64,000 bases of DNA from assembly GCA_021324735.1 (NCBI GenBank), contig JAJPIO010000018.1:1-64000 (forward strand), in the 5' to 3' direction. This document shows, piece after piece, positions 34,480-44,135 of the stretch. This stretch comes from Bacteroidota bacterium. GTDB lineage: Bacteria > Bacteroidota > Ignavibacteria > Palsa-1295. The notes under the pieces are model-generated. The model saw nothing but the letters and a program-made list of their open reading frames with translations. It had not been told where the DNA came from and ran no database searches. A program made the translations under genes and the position numbers. How positions within the stretch are numbered: the first letter of the stretch is position 1; every line of letters begins with the position of its first letter.

Positions 34480-35559
34480 ATGCTCTTATTCTCATCCGTA
34501 AAGCTCTTCGCGCTGGGCGCTTTTATTGGCCTCGCTTTTATTGGTGCCTTTTTCTTCTATTCCTCTCGTCGTGGATTCATGAGAAATGGCTACTTTACGC
34601 TTCCAGCGGTCATTCTCATTGTTTTCGTTCTTTTTATCGCATTTCAGACGATTGGCTACCTTATCACAGTTTTAACGATAGGTACAAAAATCGAGGATAA
34701 TACTACCCTTGCGCTTTGTATTAATGGGGTTGCTGAGCTTTCGGTCTTACTTCTGGGCAGCATCTTAATTGCGCGATTGGCTAAGCAAGATCCGTTCGCG
34801 GTATTTCGATTAGAAGGATTCAATGAGACCCCGGCGATGGCGTATGTTCTAGCCGTACCACTGATTTTAACAGCCCAAGTTGCTGGAGAAGCTCTTTCCG
34901 CTATTTGGATTCGCTTTTGGAAGTTCTTTCCAGATATTTTTCAATCGTTAGATCAATATGAATCGGCGAGTGATAAAGCCCAACAAGGCTTGGTTACTGC
35001 ACATGGAGTTCTCGAATTTTTTATAGTCTTTCTATTTGTGGCCATCGTGCCCGCTATTTCCGAGGAAGCTTTATTCAGGGGATTTGCTCAATCGAACATC
35101 GAGCGAAGCGGGCACCATCATGCACGTCCGTGGATCGCTCTCTTCTCGGCATCGCTCTTATTCGCGGCCGTACATGCAAGTTTATTTAAGCTTCCAGGCT
35201 TATTTATGTTAGGTATTACCTTAGCGTGGCTAGCTTACCGGACAAGTAATTTATTTGTGGGTGCACTTGCACATGCTACGAATAACGGTGTGATCGTTCT
35301 GGCTTTGTATCTGTATCCGGATGCAACACAAAGCACCAGTTCTAACCTCGTTAGCGTCGATCAATTATCCGCCACGGATGCCTTATTAATGCTTGTTCCC
35401 GTTTTACCTGTACTTGTCGGTCTTGCATATTTGTTTCATCGAATTACCAATCCCCTTCAAGCCAGGCACAACGCAGAATTGGAAGTACAAGCCTGGAACG
35501 CCGATTCGATCCACGTTGAATTCGAAGAACCACACGAACCACCTGAAGATACTCTATGA
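34480..35559 (+). CDS. CPBP family intramembrane metalloprotease
   Basis: Membrane protein of 359 aa with about eight hydrophobic segments. The CPBP (type II CAAX protease/bacteriocin-processing) motifs are present: Glu195-Glu196 with Arg200 in EEALFRGF, His232 in HASLFKLPGLF and a third motif HATNNGVI. The ATG at 34480 was chosen as it starts the first membrane segment and lies 30 nt after the likely transcription start; no strong ribosome binding site is seen. The stop overlaps the cdsA start by 4 nt (ATGA). Confidence 0.86.
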   Translation: MLLFSSVKLFALGAFIGLAFIGAFFFYSSRRGFMRNGYFTLPAVILIVFVLFIAFQTIGYLITVLTIGTKIEDNTTLALCINGVAELSVLLLGSILIARLAKQDPFAVFRLEGFNETPAMAYVLAVPLILTAQVAGEALSAIWIRFWKFFPDIFQSLDQYESASDKAQQGLVTAHGVLEFFIVFLFVAIVPAISEEALFRGFAQSNIERSGHHHARPWIALFSASLLFAAVHASLFKLPGLFMLGITLAWLAYRTSNLFVGALAHATNNGVIVLALYLYPDATQSTSSNLVSVDQLSATDALLMLVPVLPVLVGLAYLFHRITNPLQARHNAELEVQAWNADSIHVEFEEPHEPPEDTL

Positions 35560-36434
35560 GCAATTTGATGCAACGCATCCTGGTAGCGGTTATCGCGATT
35601 CCGATCGTGATCTTCGTTGTGATGTTTCGTCCGATTGGTTTTCTGGGACTGACCATAATCTTCGCCGTACTTGCCGTGCATGAATATTATGGCTTAGCCA
35701 AAGCGAAAGGCTTCATTGCGCAGGGAACGATCGGCATGATACTGACAGCGCTGATCGTGCTATCGTTTGCCGCTCTTCGTTTACATCTGAATTTTGCCCA
35801 GTCCGATATTCTGGCTCTCATTCTTATTGCCGGAGTTATTGCGATCATGACCGCAGAATTGATGAAAGGATATCCAAATCCCTTTGTACAAGTATCAGTG
35901 ACAGGAATGGGCGCTCTTTATGTCGGAATAGGAATGGGCGGCTTATACGGTGTACACGAATATTTTTATCTTCATGCCGCTATTTCTCCCTTAGCTTCCG
36001 ATCCGACGATCATTTCCGTTCAGGCCGGTTATTTTACCATAGCCTTGCTTGCCTCTATATGGATATGTGATAGTGCAGCCTTTACGGTTGGACGTAAAAT
36101 GGGCAAGCATAAGATCGCACCGGCTGTAAGCCCCAATAAGTCCTGGGAAGGCGGCATTGCCGGATTAGTAACCGCAATTATTGTGTGGCTTTTAGCTCGC
36201 ACCTATATCGGCGCACTTGAGGAGGTCTCCATTCCTACCGCGATTGCAATGGGTGTGATCGCCGGTGGTCTAGGCCAGGTCGGAGATTTTGCCGAATCAA
36301 TGCTCAAGCGAGATGCTGGCGTCAAAGATTCATCCACACTTATTCCCGGCCACGGAGGAGTGCTGGACCGGCTGGATTCGATTCTTTTCGTTGGGCCTCT
36401 TGCCTATCTGTATCTGCGTCTGTTTGGTTTATAG
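35556..36434 (+). CDS. cdsA: Phosphatidate cytidylyltransferase
   Basis: Makes CDP-diacylglycerol from CTP and phosphatidate at the inner membrane, the precursor of most phospholipids. The 292-aa protein has about eight membrane segments and the family signature near the C-terminus: SPNKSWEGGIAG, then GQVGDFAESMLKRDAGVKDS, then LIPGHGGVLDRLDSILF. It is translationally coupled to the CPBP protease gene and converges with lysC. Confidence 0.96.
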   Translation: MSNLMQRILVAVIAIPIVIFVVMFRPIGFLGLTIIFAVLAVHEYYGLAKAKGFIAQGTIGMILTALIVLSFAALRLHLNFAQSDILALILIAGVIAIMTAELMKGYPNPFVQVSVTGMGALYVGIGMGGLYGVHEYFYLHAAISPLASDPTIISVQAGYFTIALLASIWICDSAAFTVGRKMGKHKIAPAVSPNKSWEGGIAGLVTAIIVWLLARTYIGALEEVSIPTAIAMGVIAGGLGQVGDFAESMLKRDAGVKDSSTLIPGHGGVLDRLDSILFVGPLAYLYLRLFGL

Positions 36435-36438
36435 TGGA

Positions 36439-37815
36439 TCACTCGAAGAATTCTGCATGCAGTTTCTTCACTACTCGATTGGCCACGTCGTTGTGCACGA
36501 CAATGCTAAAGGCCGTCTCCGAGCCACCAAAAGAGACCATCTCACAATTGGTGCGTCCCAGCGCACGAAATATTCGTACTGCCACACCTGCTTGATGCCG
36601 TAGTCCTTTCCCCACGAGCGTGATCAGAGCCCTATCCGTTTCGATCTCGAGGTGAGCAATTCCCTCACAGGCTTTCCGTAAAACGGGCAGCGCCGAAGCA
36701 TCATTTAGAGCAATAAGAGCGGAATCAACCGACAATGAAACAGCAAGCGGCATTGCTGATCCTGACTCGGTAAATGCTTGCCATATTGTCTGCTGCACAC
36801 TGGGATCCGGTATTGAATTGCTCGATGGTATTCGTGCCAACACGATCGAGCGTTTCACAGCTATGCCGGTGATCGGTAACTCATGATCCGAAGATTCAAC
36901 GATCACTGTACCGGATTTTTCCGGTTCTCTGGATGATAATACTAGGACCGGAATTCCCTTTTCAACCGCAGGCCAGATCGTCTCGGGATGAAGTACTTTA
37001 GCTCCGAAGAACGCAAGTTCACTCGCTTCGTGGAAGGAGATCTGTTCGACAGTCCATGCAGCAGGAGCGATACGAGGGTCGCAGGTCATAATACCGGCAA
37101 CGTCCGTCCATATCTGTATCTCATCGGCATCGATGGCAACGCCTTGGATGGCAGCGGAAAAATCAGAACCACCACGACCGATGGTCGTTGTGTCGCCACT
37201 CATGGTCCGACCGATGAATCCTTGCGTAACTCCAACGGCCCCTTTCGCAAGTTGCGATCGAATCTTCCTCATTTGCCTGGCGATCTCTGGAATGATGGGT
37301 CTGGCCGCTCCGAATTCATTGGTTGTAACAAAGAATTCGCGTGCATTATAAAGATTGACCGATATGTTACTCTCTTTTAACCGCTCGCGAAGTGCTGAAT
37401 GAAATATGAGCGAAGATGCACGTTCTCCTGCCGATTGAATTTGGTCGCGTGTCTTAGGAGTAAGCTCCCGCAATAAGTGAATACCTCGGATCAGTACTCG
37501 TATATCTTCCCAAATCTCCCGTAGGGCGTGCTGTACCCGTTCAACCTCCACCTCATCTTCAAGAATATCGCGAGCAATACGTGCATGCCGAGCTTCGAGC
37601 GCATCAACAGAGACCAGCGCTTCAGCTATCTTTTCTTTAAGAGCTAATTCTCCAATGGCAATCAGTGTATTGGTAACTCCAGCACATGCCGAAAGGACCA
37701 CAAGAGGACGAGTACGCCGGGAAATACCTCGTGTTCGCACGATATCGATCACACGCAGCATTGCTGCCGCATCTTCGACAGACGTGCCCCCAAATTTTTG
37801 AACAAGGATTTTCAA
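36439..37815 (-). CDS. lysC: Aspartate kinase
   Basis: First enzyme of the aspartate family pathway (lysine, threonine, methionine, diaminopimelate). The 458-aa protein has the N-terminal KFGGTSV motif (7-13), the kinase motifs TTIGRGGSDFSAA and FHEASELAFFGAKVLHPET, and two C-terminal ACT domains for amino-acid feedback (for example LITLVGKGLRHQAG). The start is TTG (37813-37815), since no ATG precedes the KFGGTSV motif. It stands alone, convergent with cdsA. Confidence 0.94.
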   Translation of the reverse strand: MKILVQKFGGTSVEDAAAMLRVIDIVRTRGISRRTRPLVVLSACAGVTNTLIAIGELALKEKIAEALVSVDALEARHARIARDILEDEVEVERVQHALREIWEDIRVLIRGIHLLRELTPKTRDQIQSAGERASSLIFHSALRERLKESNISVNLYNAREFFVTTNEFGAARPIIPEIARQMRKIRSQLAKGAVGVTQGFIGRTMSGDTTTIGRGGSDFSAAIQGVAIDADEIQIWTDVAGIMTCDPRIAPAAWTVEQISFHEASELAFFGAKVLHPETIWPAVEKGIPVLVLSSREPEKSGTVIVESSDHELPITGIAVKRSIVLARIPSSNSIPDPSVQQTIWQAFTESGSAMPLAVSLSVDSALIALNDASALPVLRKACEGIAHLEIETDRALITLVGKGLRHQAGVAVRIFRALGRTNCEMVSFGGSETAFSIVVHNDVANRVVKKLHAEFFE

Positions 37816-37936
37816 GATGCTACGTGTTTTAAGACCGATCTATGAGTTCGATAACGCTATTTCTTATAACGAATATCCCCTTTACACACCGCGACGTTTA
37901 CTTTACATGATATCCATTCTTATACTTCAACTCCAA

Positions 37937-39652
37937 TCATGGTTTATCCAGCCACACATATTTCAGGTCTATCCGATTCATGGGGTCAAGTGGATTATTG
38001 CGAACATAAGGTTGGAGCAGACGATAGTGCTCTTCGTAGAATAAAGGGATCGTGGGCGCTTCATACGCAGCGATGTTCTCTGCTTGAGCATATAGCTCCA
38101 TGCGCTTAGTCTCGTCGGTAGTTGCGATCGCCTGATAAAAAAGATCGTTAAAGCGTTCGTTATTCCACCGCGCACTGTTGGGATAACTCTTTAAACCAGG
38201 CTGCTTGGGTATGAGACGGCCATTAAGCAGATTCAGGAAATTCTCTGGTTCAGGATAATCCGCATACCACCGGGTAAGCCATAATTCTAATTTACCATCT
38301 TCTGAACCATCCAGTAATTGCGCTGACTGCATGATCTGAAGGCTTACATTCAGGCCAATATCTTGCCACATGCGCTGCACGGCTTCTGCAATTTGCATTG
38401 GTCGTGGCTCGTTATATACGGATAGTGTAATAGCGGGAGCACCTTTACCATTAGGATACCCTGCTACTTCGAGCCAGTGCTTTGCACTGTCAGGATTATA
38501 TCCAATGCCATGCACCTCATCAATAGGATAACGAGAAAATGCCGGCGGAATAATACCGTGCTCGGCTATGCTATGGGGAGCATTCTTTAAAACAAACTTT
38601 ACAATATTCTCTCGATTCACGGCAAAACTCATCGCGCGCCGGAGCGGCATGTTCGAAAATGTCTTGCTCGTACATAGAAACTCCATAAAGTAGCTGTTCA
38701 TGGCCGAGACATGTTGTAACGTGAACTTTGAGTACTGCGATGTCAGCTCTTTTTGCGGTGTGACGATCTGTTCAAAGCTTTCGGTCGGGATCGTGAAGTC
38801 TTCATCCTCACTTCCCTGCACAAATGCCTGTAGAAGGGTTTTATCATCCTTAATAAATGTAAATTTGATCTCATCCAGCAGTGGTAAGCGATTACCGGAA
38901 GAATCGTATTCCCAGTAATTGGAATTCTTCTTCAGAATAATTTCCTCATCCGGCGTCCAGGAAGCAAATTTAAATGCGCCCGTGCCGATTGGATGCTGAA
39001 AGAAATCCTTACCGTAATGTTCGATCGCTTCGTGAGGGACGATATAGCCGAAGCTTGTTGTAAGATGCTCGAGAAATGGGGCAAATGGCTTTGTTAAGTC
39101 TATAACGAATGTGGAGTCATCGACAACCTTAAAACCGGTCACACCATCCGGCACAGCGGCTTTACCAACTTTCTCAAAATATTCATTCGCTCCTTCGACA
39201 ATATCCTGAAAGACCCAGTAACCAGAGGTAAGCGTCCGTGGGTCACAAACACGCTGAAAAGAATACTTTACATCGCTTGCGACGAATTTTCGTCCTTTCC
39301 CATTTGGAAAGCAGGAGTCATCATGAAAAAAGACATCCGTGCGAAGATGAAAGGTATAGGTCTTTCCGTCCTGAGAGATCTCCCATGACTTCGCAAGCTC
39401 AGGTACCAGCTCGAGCTTGCTGTTGTTTTCGACCAATTTATCGAAGATGTTTGTGCCAATATCATCTTCCACTTTGCTATTCATCCGCACGGGATCGAGG
39501 CTCGATGGATTTCCTCTGATCTCATTGAGCGTGTAGCGTCCACCCAGTTTTTTACCACCCTGGCCAGGACGCAACGAAACACTCTCCTTGTGCCCGCAAG
39601 AGGCAAATAAAACGATGAGTATGAGGAACAGAATGGAGCGAGTTGTTTGCAT
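37937..39652 (-). CDS. Peptide/oligopeptide ABC transporter substrate-binding lipoprotein (SBP family 5)
   Basis: 571-aa periplasmic solute-binding protein of the DppA/OppA class. The ATG at 39650-39652 yields a lipoprotein signal with lipobox FASC followed by GHKESVSL. Family stretches include RGNPSSLDPVRMN, LAKSWEISQDGKTYTFHLR and RRAMSFAVNRENIVKF. No permease or ATPase genes are adjacent, so it is an orphan component. An upstream in-frame start would run back into the tRNA-Phe gene and is rejected. A CGTAATTTTG motif lies 5 nt before the ATG. Confidence 0.9.
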   Translation of the reverse strand: MQTTRSILFLILIVLFASCGHKESVSLRPGQGGKKLGGRYTLNEIRGNPSSLDPVRMNSKVEDDIGTNIFDKLVENNSKLELVPELAKSWEISQDGKTYTFHLRTDVFFHDDSCFPNGKGRKFVASDVKYSFQRVCDPRTLTSGYWVFQDIVEGANEYFEKVGKAAVPDGVTGFKVVDDSTFVIDLTKPFAPFLEHLTTSFGYIVPHEAIEHYGKDFFQHPIGTGAFKFASWTPDEEIILKKNSNYWEYDSSGNRLPLLDEIKFTFIKDDKTLLQAFVQGSEDEDFTIPTESFEQIVTPQKELTSQYSKFTLQHVSAMNSYFMEFLCTSKTFSNMPLRRAMSFAVNRENIVKFVLKNAPHSIAEHGIIPPAFSRYPIDEVHGIGYNPDSAKHWLEVAGYPNGKGAPAITLSVYNEPRPMQIAEAVQRMWQDIGLNVSLQIMQSAQLLDGSEDGKLELWLTRWYADYPEPENFLNLLNGRLIPKQPGLKSYPNSARWNNERFNDLFYQAIATTDETKRMELYAQAENIAAYEAPTIPLFYEEHYRLLQPYVRNNPLDPMNRIDLKYVWLDKP

Positions 39653-39657
39653 TGCAG

Positions 39658-39667
39658 CAAAATTACG
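39658..39667 (-). promoter_or_regulatory. CGTAATTTTG promoter-like motif 5 nt before the SBP start
   Basis: On the minus strand TAATTTTG matches TAnnTTTG and ends 5 nt before the ATG at 39652. It directly follows the terminator of tRNA-Phe. The spacing predicts a leaderless mRNA. Confidence 0.45.
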
Positions 39668-39670
39668 ATG

Positions 39671-39705
39671 AAACAAAAACCCCTCGGTCCGATGGATGAG
39701 GGGTT
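39671..39705 (-). terminator. Intrinsic terminator after tRNA-Phe
   Basis: Read on the minus strand: stem AACCCCTC/GAGGGGTT (39698-39705 with 39678-39685), 12-nt loop, then TTTTTGTTT (39679-39671). Confidence 0.8.
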
Positions 39706-39710
39706 GGGTG

Positions 39711-39783
39711 TGGTCAGGGACGGAATCGAACCGCCGACACAAGGATTTTCAGTCCTTTGCTCTACCGACTGAGCTACCTGACC
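39711..39783 (-). tRNA. tRNA-Phe(GAA)
   Basis: 73-nt cloverleaf on the minus strand: acceptor GGTCAGG/CCTGACC, D arm GCTC/GAGC, anticodon loop CTGAAAA with GAA, T loop GTTCGAT. The CCA end is not encoded. A terminator follows at 39671-39705. Confidence 0.95.
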
Positions 39784-39905
39784 TTACTCATGTGCGAAAG
39801 GCGGTGCGTTAACAGCACGGCTATTGATACGAGTTTCCCTATCTCCACGAATAACGGGGACTTTTTGTTCGCCGATTGGCCTTTCATTTTCTCATCTTTC
39901 TCAGA

Positions 39906-42827
39906 ATGTCAGGACCTCAGAGACTCATCTTTAGCTTTGCCGCTGCGCTTCTCTTTGTTTTATGTTCGAATTCAAGTTACGGGCAACGTCGTCCTGTAAC
40001 TGCACCCAGCGCATCGGCACCTTCGATTGTACTTTCCGATAAGGTGGCAACGCACACCGAATGGAGCTTTTTGCCACTTGGTGCTACCCATGCGGATGCA
40101 TTTGTTCGGGAGCATCCCACGTATGACGGTCGGGGAGTTATCGTCTTTATTTTCGATACCGGTGTCGATCCAAGAATTGCCGGACTGGAAACGACGACGG
40201 AAGGTAACCGGAAAATCATCGATGTGCACGATTTTTCAGGCACAGGAGACGTCGACTACGAGCCGGCGGAGCGCCAGGGGGACGAACTTCGAGTTCAGGG
40301 TAAACTCGTTCTTCGTGGCCTGAATGCAATCACCATCAAACCTATCGATGGGAAATACTACTATGGTGCGCTCGACGAACAGCGATTTCAAAACGGACTC
40401 CGCGACCTTAATTTCAATGAGAGCGACACCGATATTTTCGGGGTGCTTGTATTACAAGACGCTCCCAATCATTATATTGCGTATGTCGATTCGGATGGTG
40501 ATCACGACCTTTCCAACGAACACCCAGTCACAAATTATCACGAACATTATGATACATTTGCTTTCCATTCCGGAGACAGTACGATCTCCAGCGGAAGACG
40601 GCTCACCGGTGCTGTAAACATCTTTCCAGAACGCCACCTTATCAACCTCTATTTTGACGATGGCAGCCATGGAACACACGTCGCTGGCATAGCAGCAGGC
40701 TATAATATAGACAATCAAAAAGGATTTAACGGAGTAGCACCCGGAGCAGAGATCATTGCCTGCAAGTTTGCCGATAATAATGCAGGTGGTGTGACCGTTA
40801 GTGGATCGATGATGGAAGCCTTCGAACTCGCCGCAGAAACGGCGCAGTCACAATCTAAGCCGGTTGTTGTGAATATGAGCTTTGGGATTGGAAACGAGCT
40901 GGAAGGTCATGCTGTGATGGATAAATGGCTCGATAGCCTGCTTGAAGCGACTCCCAATCTTACAGTGTGCGTCTCAGCCGGCAATGAGGGACCAGGATTA
41001 TCCAGCGTCGGGTTGCCCGGTTCGGCGGATCGAGTGATCACAAGTGGCGCAGCATTGCCGGACAATGCTGCTCGCGACTTGTATAATATTTACGCATCTC
41101 ATCCCGTCATATTCGATTTCTCTTCCCGCGGCGGAGAGCTCGCTAAACCCGACATCGTCTCCCCTGGCACTGCCGTAAGCACTGTACCCGATTATGTTGC
41201 CGCAGATCGATACAATGGTACAAGCATGTCTTCTCCCTACACGACCGGATGCACCGCCCTGCTTCTCTCTGCAATGACTCAGGCATTTCCGGAATGGAAA
41301 GTTAATGCATTTGAGATCAAACGAGCACTGCAGCTTTCAGCTACCCATATTGAGGGCGCAACGCCGCTCGACGAAGGATACGGCATGATCAACGTTCCTG
41401 CCGCATTCGATCTCCTATCAAAATGGGAGCGAAAAGGTTATACACCCATACCTGTCGCGGTCGAAGCACCGGTCCCCACCCTTGCCCGAACGGGAACAGC
41501 AGCGTACTTTCGCGCTGGGAATTATCCCACGGATGGCGGCCGAGAAATTTTTACTGTGCAACCTGAAGAACGTAGTGTCGCCACTGCTCGCGAGCGAGCG
41601 ATCGGAATGGAAGCGTTCGAACTTGTTTCTGATGAGCCGTGGATGTCCCCGCTTCAATCCAGCATCTATCGGCGCGGGTCCGGTACCATGAACGTTGACG
41701 TTCGATATAACCAAAAGTTGTTGCAGAAACCCGGTATGTATGTCGGTCGAATTTGGGCCTACGAAAAAGGAACGCCGCATACTAAAAGCGAATCACGCTT
41801 TGAGTTATTGAATACCGTCATTATTCCCTATCAGTTTAACAATTACAACGAATACCGGGTCGAGCTTAAAGACCAGAAAGTTGGAGCCGGAACGTTACAA
41901 AGAGAATTTTTTGCGATTCCACCAGGGACCAAAGGAGTACGCCTTACTCTTTCGACACGAGAAGCTAGGGGCTCCTGCATGGTTTCCCTTTTTGATAATA
42001 ATGGCGAAGAGCTATCTGGCTTAGGAGTACGTGGAAACGCTCCAAATAAAACGTCTTCCATCTATATAACCGGCAAGCAATTGACTCCGGGAATATGGGA
42101 AGCCGATCTTTCCCGAACGAAGGCCTCCGAAGACGAAGGCGATATGAGCGTCGATTTCGCCGTTGACGTTCAGCCTCTCGAGTTCAATAATATCTCCGCG
42201 ATCATGGATAATCGTGGGCGGCCATCTGTTCGGCTACAGATTGCGAACCCAACCGAGCAATTCTATTCCGCACAGTCCTCCGCTACGGCGAATGGGTACG
42301 AACGAGTTATCGATACGGTGATAACGGAGAGCGATGAGTTCTTACTACCCTTCTCTTCCAGGAACGGCGAGCGAGGAGTGTTATTCGATATTTCAATGCC
42401 AGCGGAAGACTTCAACCTCTTCACGGATATTACCTGTCAGGTGTTAAAGCCCGATTCGAGCGCGGTCTTTAATTCTGCATTGGACTATCGCACAAAGTCG
42501 GTACCCGTTAGCTTTGATGAGTCCGGTTCTCAGGATACTTCGCAGCAATCGGACCCTTCATACACCTTATTATTGCAAGGGGCGTTAGCACTGCCTAATC
42601 GACCCCACAGATGGCATTTACATATCGTGGAACACCGATATTTACAACAGCAGCAATACTTGTCATCGTCACCAACCCTGCTTTCACTCCCTCCTTTCCA
42701 GTCGGAAGAGTTGGTACTAAACTCCGATCAAACAGCTCCAGCGATACCTTCCGGATATAGGTTGTTTGGAACGATCGAATTAAAGAAGTCGGATCAGGAG
42801 ACGATCGATTTTCCGATCGTGTGGTGA
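39906..42827 (+). CDS. Secreted subtilisin-family (S8) peptidase resembling tripeptidyl-peptidase II
   Basis: Large exported serine peptidase, 973 aa. The ATG at 39906 gives a signal peptide (PQRLIFSFAAALLFVLCSNS). The triad is Asp84 (FIFDTGVDP), His255 (DGSHGTHVAG) and Ser440 (NGTSMSSPY), with the oxyanion Asn360 (SAGNEGPG). The ~165-residue insertion between Asp and His, containing EGNRKIIDVHDFSGTGDVDY, is the arrangement of tripeptidyl-peptidase II. The C-terminal ~450 residues are beta-rich. No T9SS sorting domain is visible. It may trim peptides outside the inner membrane. It stands alone and its stop directly abuts the stop of the convergent lipoprotein gene. Confidence 0.88.
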   Translation: MSGPQRLIFSFAAALLFVLCSNSSYGQRRPVTAPSASAPSIVLSDKVATHTEWSFLPLGATHADAFVREHPTYDGRGVIVFIFDTGVDPRIAGLETTTEGNRKIIDVHDFSGTGDVDYEPAERQGDELRVQGKLVLRGLNAITIKPIDGKYYYGALDEQRFQNGLRDLNFNESDTDIFGVLVLQDAPNHYIAYVDSDGDHDLSNEHPVTNYHEHYDTFAFHSGDSTISSGRRLTGAVNIFPERHLINLYFDDGSHGTHVAGIAAGYNIDNQKGFNGVAPGAEIIACKFADNNAGGVTVSGSMMEAFELAAETAQSQSKPVVVNMSFGIGNELEGHAVMDKWLDSLLEATPNLTVCVSAGNEGPGLSSVGLPGSADRVITSGAALPDNAARDLYNIYASHPVIFDFSSRGGELAKPDIVSPGTAVSTVPDYVAADRYNGTSMSSPYTTGCTALLLSAMTQAFPEWKVNAFEIKRALQLSATHIEGATPLDEGYGMINVPAAFDLLSKWERKGYTPIPVAVEAPVPTLARTGTAAYFRAGNYPTDGGREIFTVQPEERSVATARERAIGMEAFELVSDEPWMSPLQSSIYRRGSGTMNVDVRYNQKLLQKPGMYVGRIWAYEKGTPHTKSESRFELLNTVIIPYQFNNYNEYRVELKDQKVGAGTLQREFFAIPPGTKGVRLTLSTREARGSCMVSLFDNNGEELSGLGVRGNAPNKTSSIYITGKQLTPGIWEADLSRTKASEDEGDMSVDFAVDVQPLEFNNISAIMDNRGRPSVRLQIANPTEQFYSAQSSATANGYERVIDTVITESDEFLLPFSSRNGERGVLFDISMPAEDFNLFTDITCQVLKPDSSAVFNSALDYRTKSVPVSFDESGSQDTSQQSDPSYTLLLQGALALPNRPHRWHLHIVEHRYLQQQQYLSSSPTLLSLPPFQSEELVLNSDQTAPAIPSGYRLFGTIELKKSDQETIDFPIVW

Positions 42828-43748
42828 CTATCGCCAAAGTTTTAGCAAACCAGTCGGCTTACTGGAATTCCAAACATTCTCCAACGGCAGCGATTCATTG
42901 AAATAAAGGAATCGCTGCAATGGTGTCCAAAGGATGACAAATGGGGATGGAGCCGCCGGCTTATTCCCAGTGACCGCAAACGTTGGGTCTACTGTGATCT
43001 CGATTCGGCCACCAGCATCATTCAACGCTGCTGTCTTAAAACCCCCTGGGAAGGGGTACTCATCACTGGAAGGATCGGAATCCGGACCGGCAGGATCCGT
43101 AAAAGATCCATAAAAAAATTTGTGTTGAGGATAGAAGTTTGAGTCAAGTACCCATAAGCTATAGGTCCAACCGGAAGGAGGTACGTGAAAATTCGACGCA
43201 CTTGCCGATGCTACTCCATTGGAGAAGCGCATAAGGTAAAACTCCGACTTCGCTCGACTCGTATCCCCCGACTTTGTCGTAAAAATGACGGAGACTTGAG
43301 CATTGGCATAATCGCCTATTCCATTTGCAACTGTTAACGAATCCATCCCATCCGAATAGCGACCAGCTATCACAATGCTCGATGGCGTATTCCCTACTGT
43401 TCTCGGTTCGATAGCAAGCGCAGCATATACAACAGAATCTGCAGAATGTATGAGTTTTACGGTTCCCTGGAAGATGATTGAATCGTGGTTAACGGTCCAA
43501 TACGTTAATGGTATCGACTTCGTATATGCAGTGTCCGTTGCGAACCGCAACCATAAGACGTATTCACCCGTCGTCGTATCGAGCAGACGAATATTCGAAG
43601 TTCTGACCTGATAATAGTAGGTACCGGTCGGTAATGAAGAGGGCGGATTCGAGGGAGGATTTGAAGAAGAAGAACAGCCAGCAAATAATACAATCAGTAT
43701 AAAGCCACCTATGGAGACTCGATATTTGCTTACATGCTGACCGTTCAT
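42828..43748 (-). CDS. Lipoprotein of unknown function
   Basis: 306 aa, not recognised. The N-terminus has a lipoprotein signal ending FAGC followed by SSSSNPPSNPPSSLPTG, a typical flexible tether. The mature part is rich in Ser, Thr, Tyr and Val with beta-strand patterns (TGTYYYQVRTSNIRLL) and no cysteines. It probably faces the periplasm or cell surface. It follows the AtuA-related gene by 1 nt, so both may be on the frr transcript. Confidence 0.65.
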   Translation of the reverse strand: MNGQHVSKYRVSIGGFILIVLFAGCSSSSNPPSNPPSSLPTGTYYYQVRTSNIRLLDTTTGEYVLWLRFATDTAYTKSIPLTYWTVNHDSIIFQGTVKLIHSADSVVYAALAIEPRTVGNTPSSIVIAGRYSDGMDSLTVANGIGDYANAQVSVIFTTKSGDTSRAKSEFYLMRFSNGVASASASNFHVPPSGWTYSLWVLDSNFYPQHKFFYGSFTDPAGPDSDPSSDEYPFPGGFKTAALNDAGGRIEITVDPTFAVTGNKPAAPSPFVILWTPLQRFLYFNESLPLENVWNSSKPTGLLKLWR

Positions 43749-43749
43749 T

Positions 43750-44130
43750 TCATTTCTTTCGAACCGCTCGGCGTGTTACTTTGGCGGCTTTTGCTTTCAG
43801 GGGCCGCATTGCCGAAGGAGATACATCTATTTCCATTCGCAACAATGCAGCCGCAAGCGTTTTGCCTTGTGCATCTTGCTTCAGGCTGACCGTCCCCCCA
43901 CCGCCGAGCGTGTTATGTAAAAGAAAATTTAGTGCCCAAAGATTCGGCAACTCGAAACGCTCCACCGGCCCAAAGCAAATACCCTTAAAGTGCTTTTTAA
44001 CCGCGGCACGAGTTACTTTCTCTTTAATGATCGGGTAGAACCGCTCTTCGCGTGCGATGAGGCCGACATTCGCAGCATCGCCTTTATCACCGCTACGTGC
44101 ATGACAGATATCTAAGAGTTGGACTTTCAT
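43750..44130 (-). CDS. AtuA-related small protein
   Basis: 126-aa protein matching the short C-terminal part of AtuA (acyclic terpene utilisation) proteins, often encoded as a separate gene: it contains ICHARSGDKGDAANVGLIAR, then FELPNLWALNFLLHNTLGGG. In other bacteria such proteins accompany acyl-CoA carboxylase or terpene genes; no such partner is here. The C-terminus is very basic (KAKAAKVTRRAVRKK). Function unknown. Confidence 0.78.
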   Translation of the reverse strand: MKVQLLDICHARSGDKGDAANVGLIAREERFYPIIKEKVTRAAVKKHFKGICFGPVERFELPNLWALNFLLHNTLGGGGTVSLKQDAQGKTLAAALLRMEIDVSPSAMRPLKAKAAKVTRRAVRKK

Positions 44131-44135
44131 AGCCT

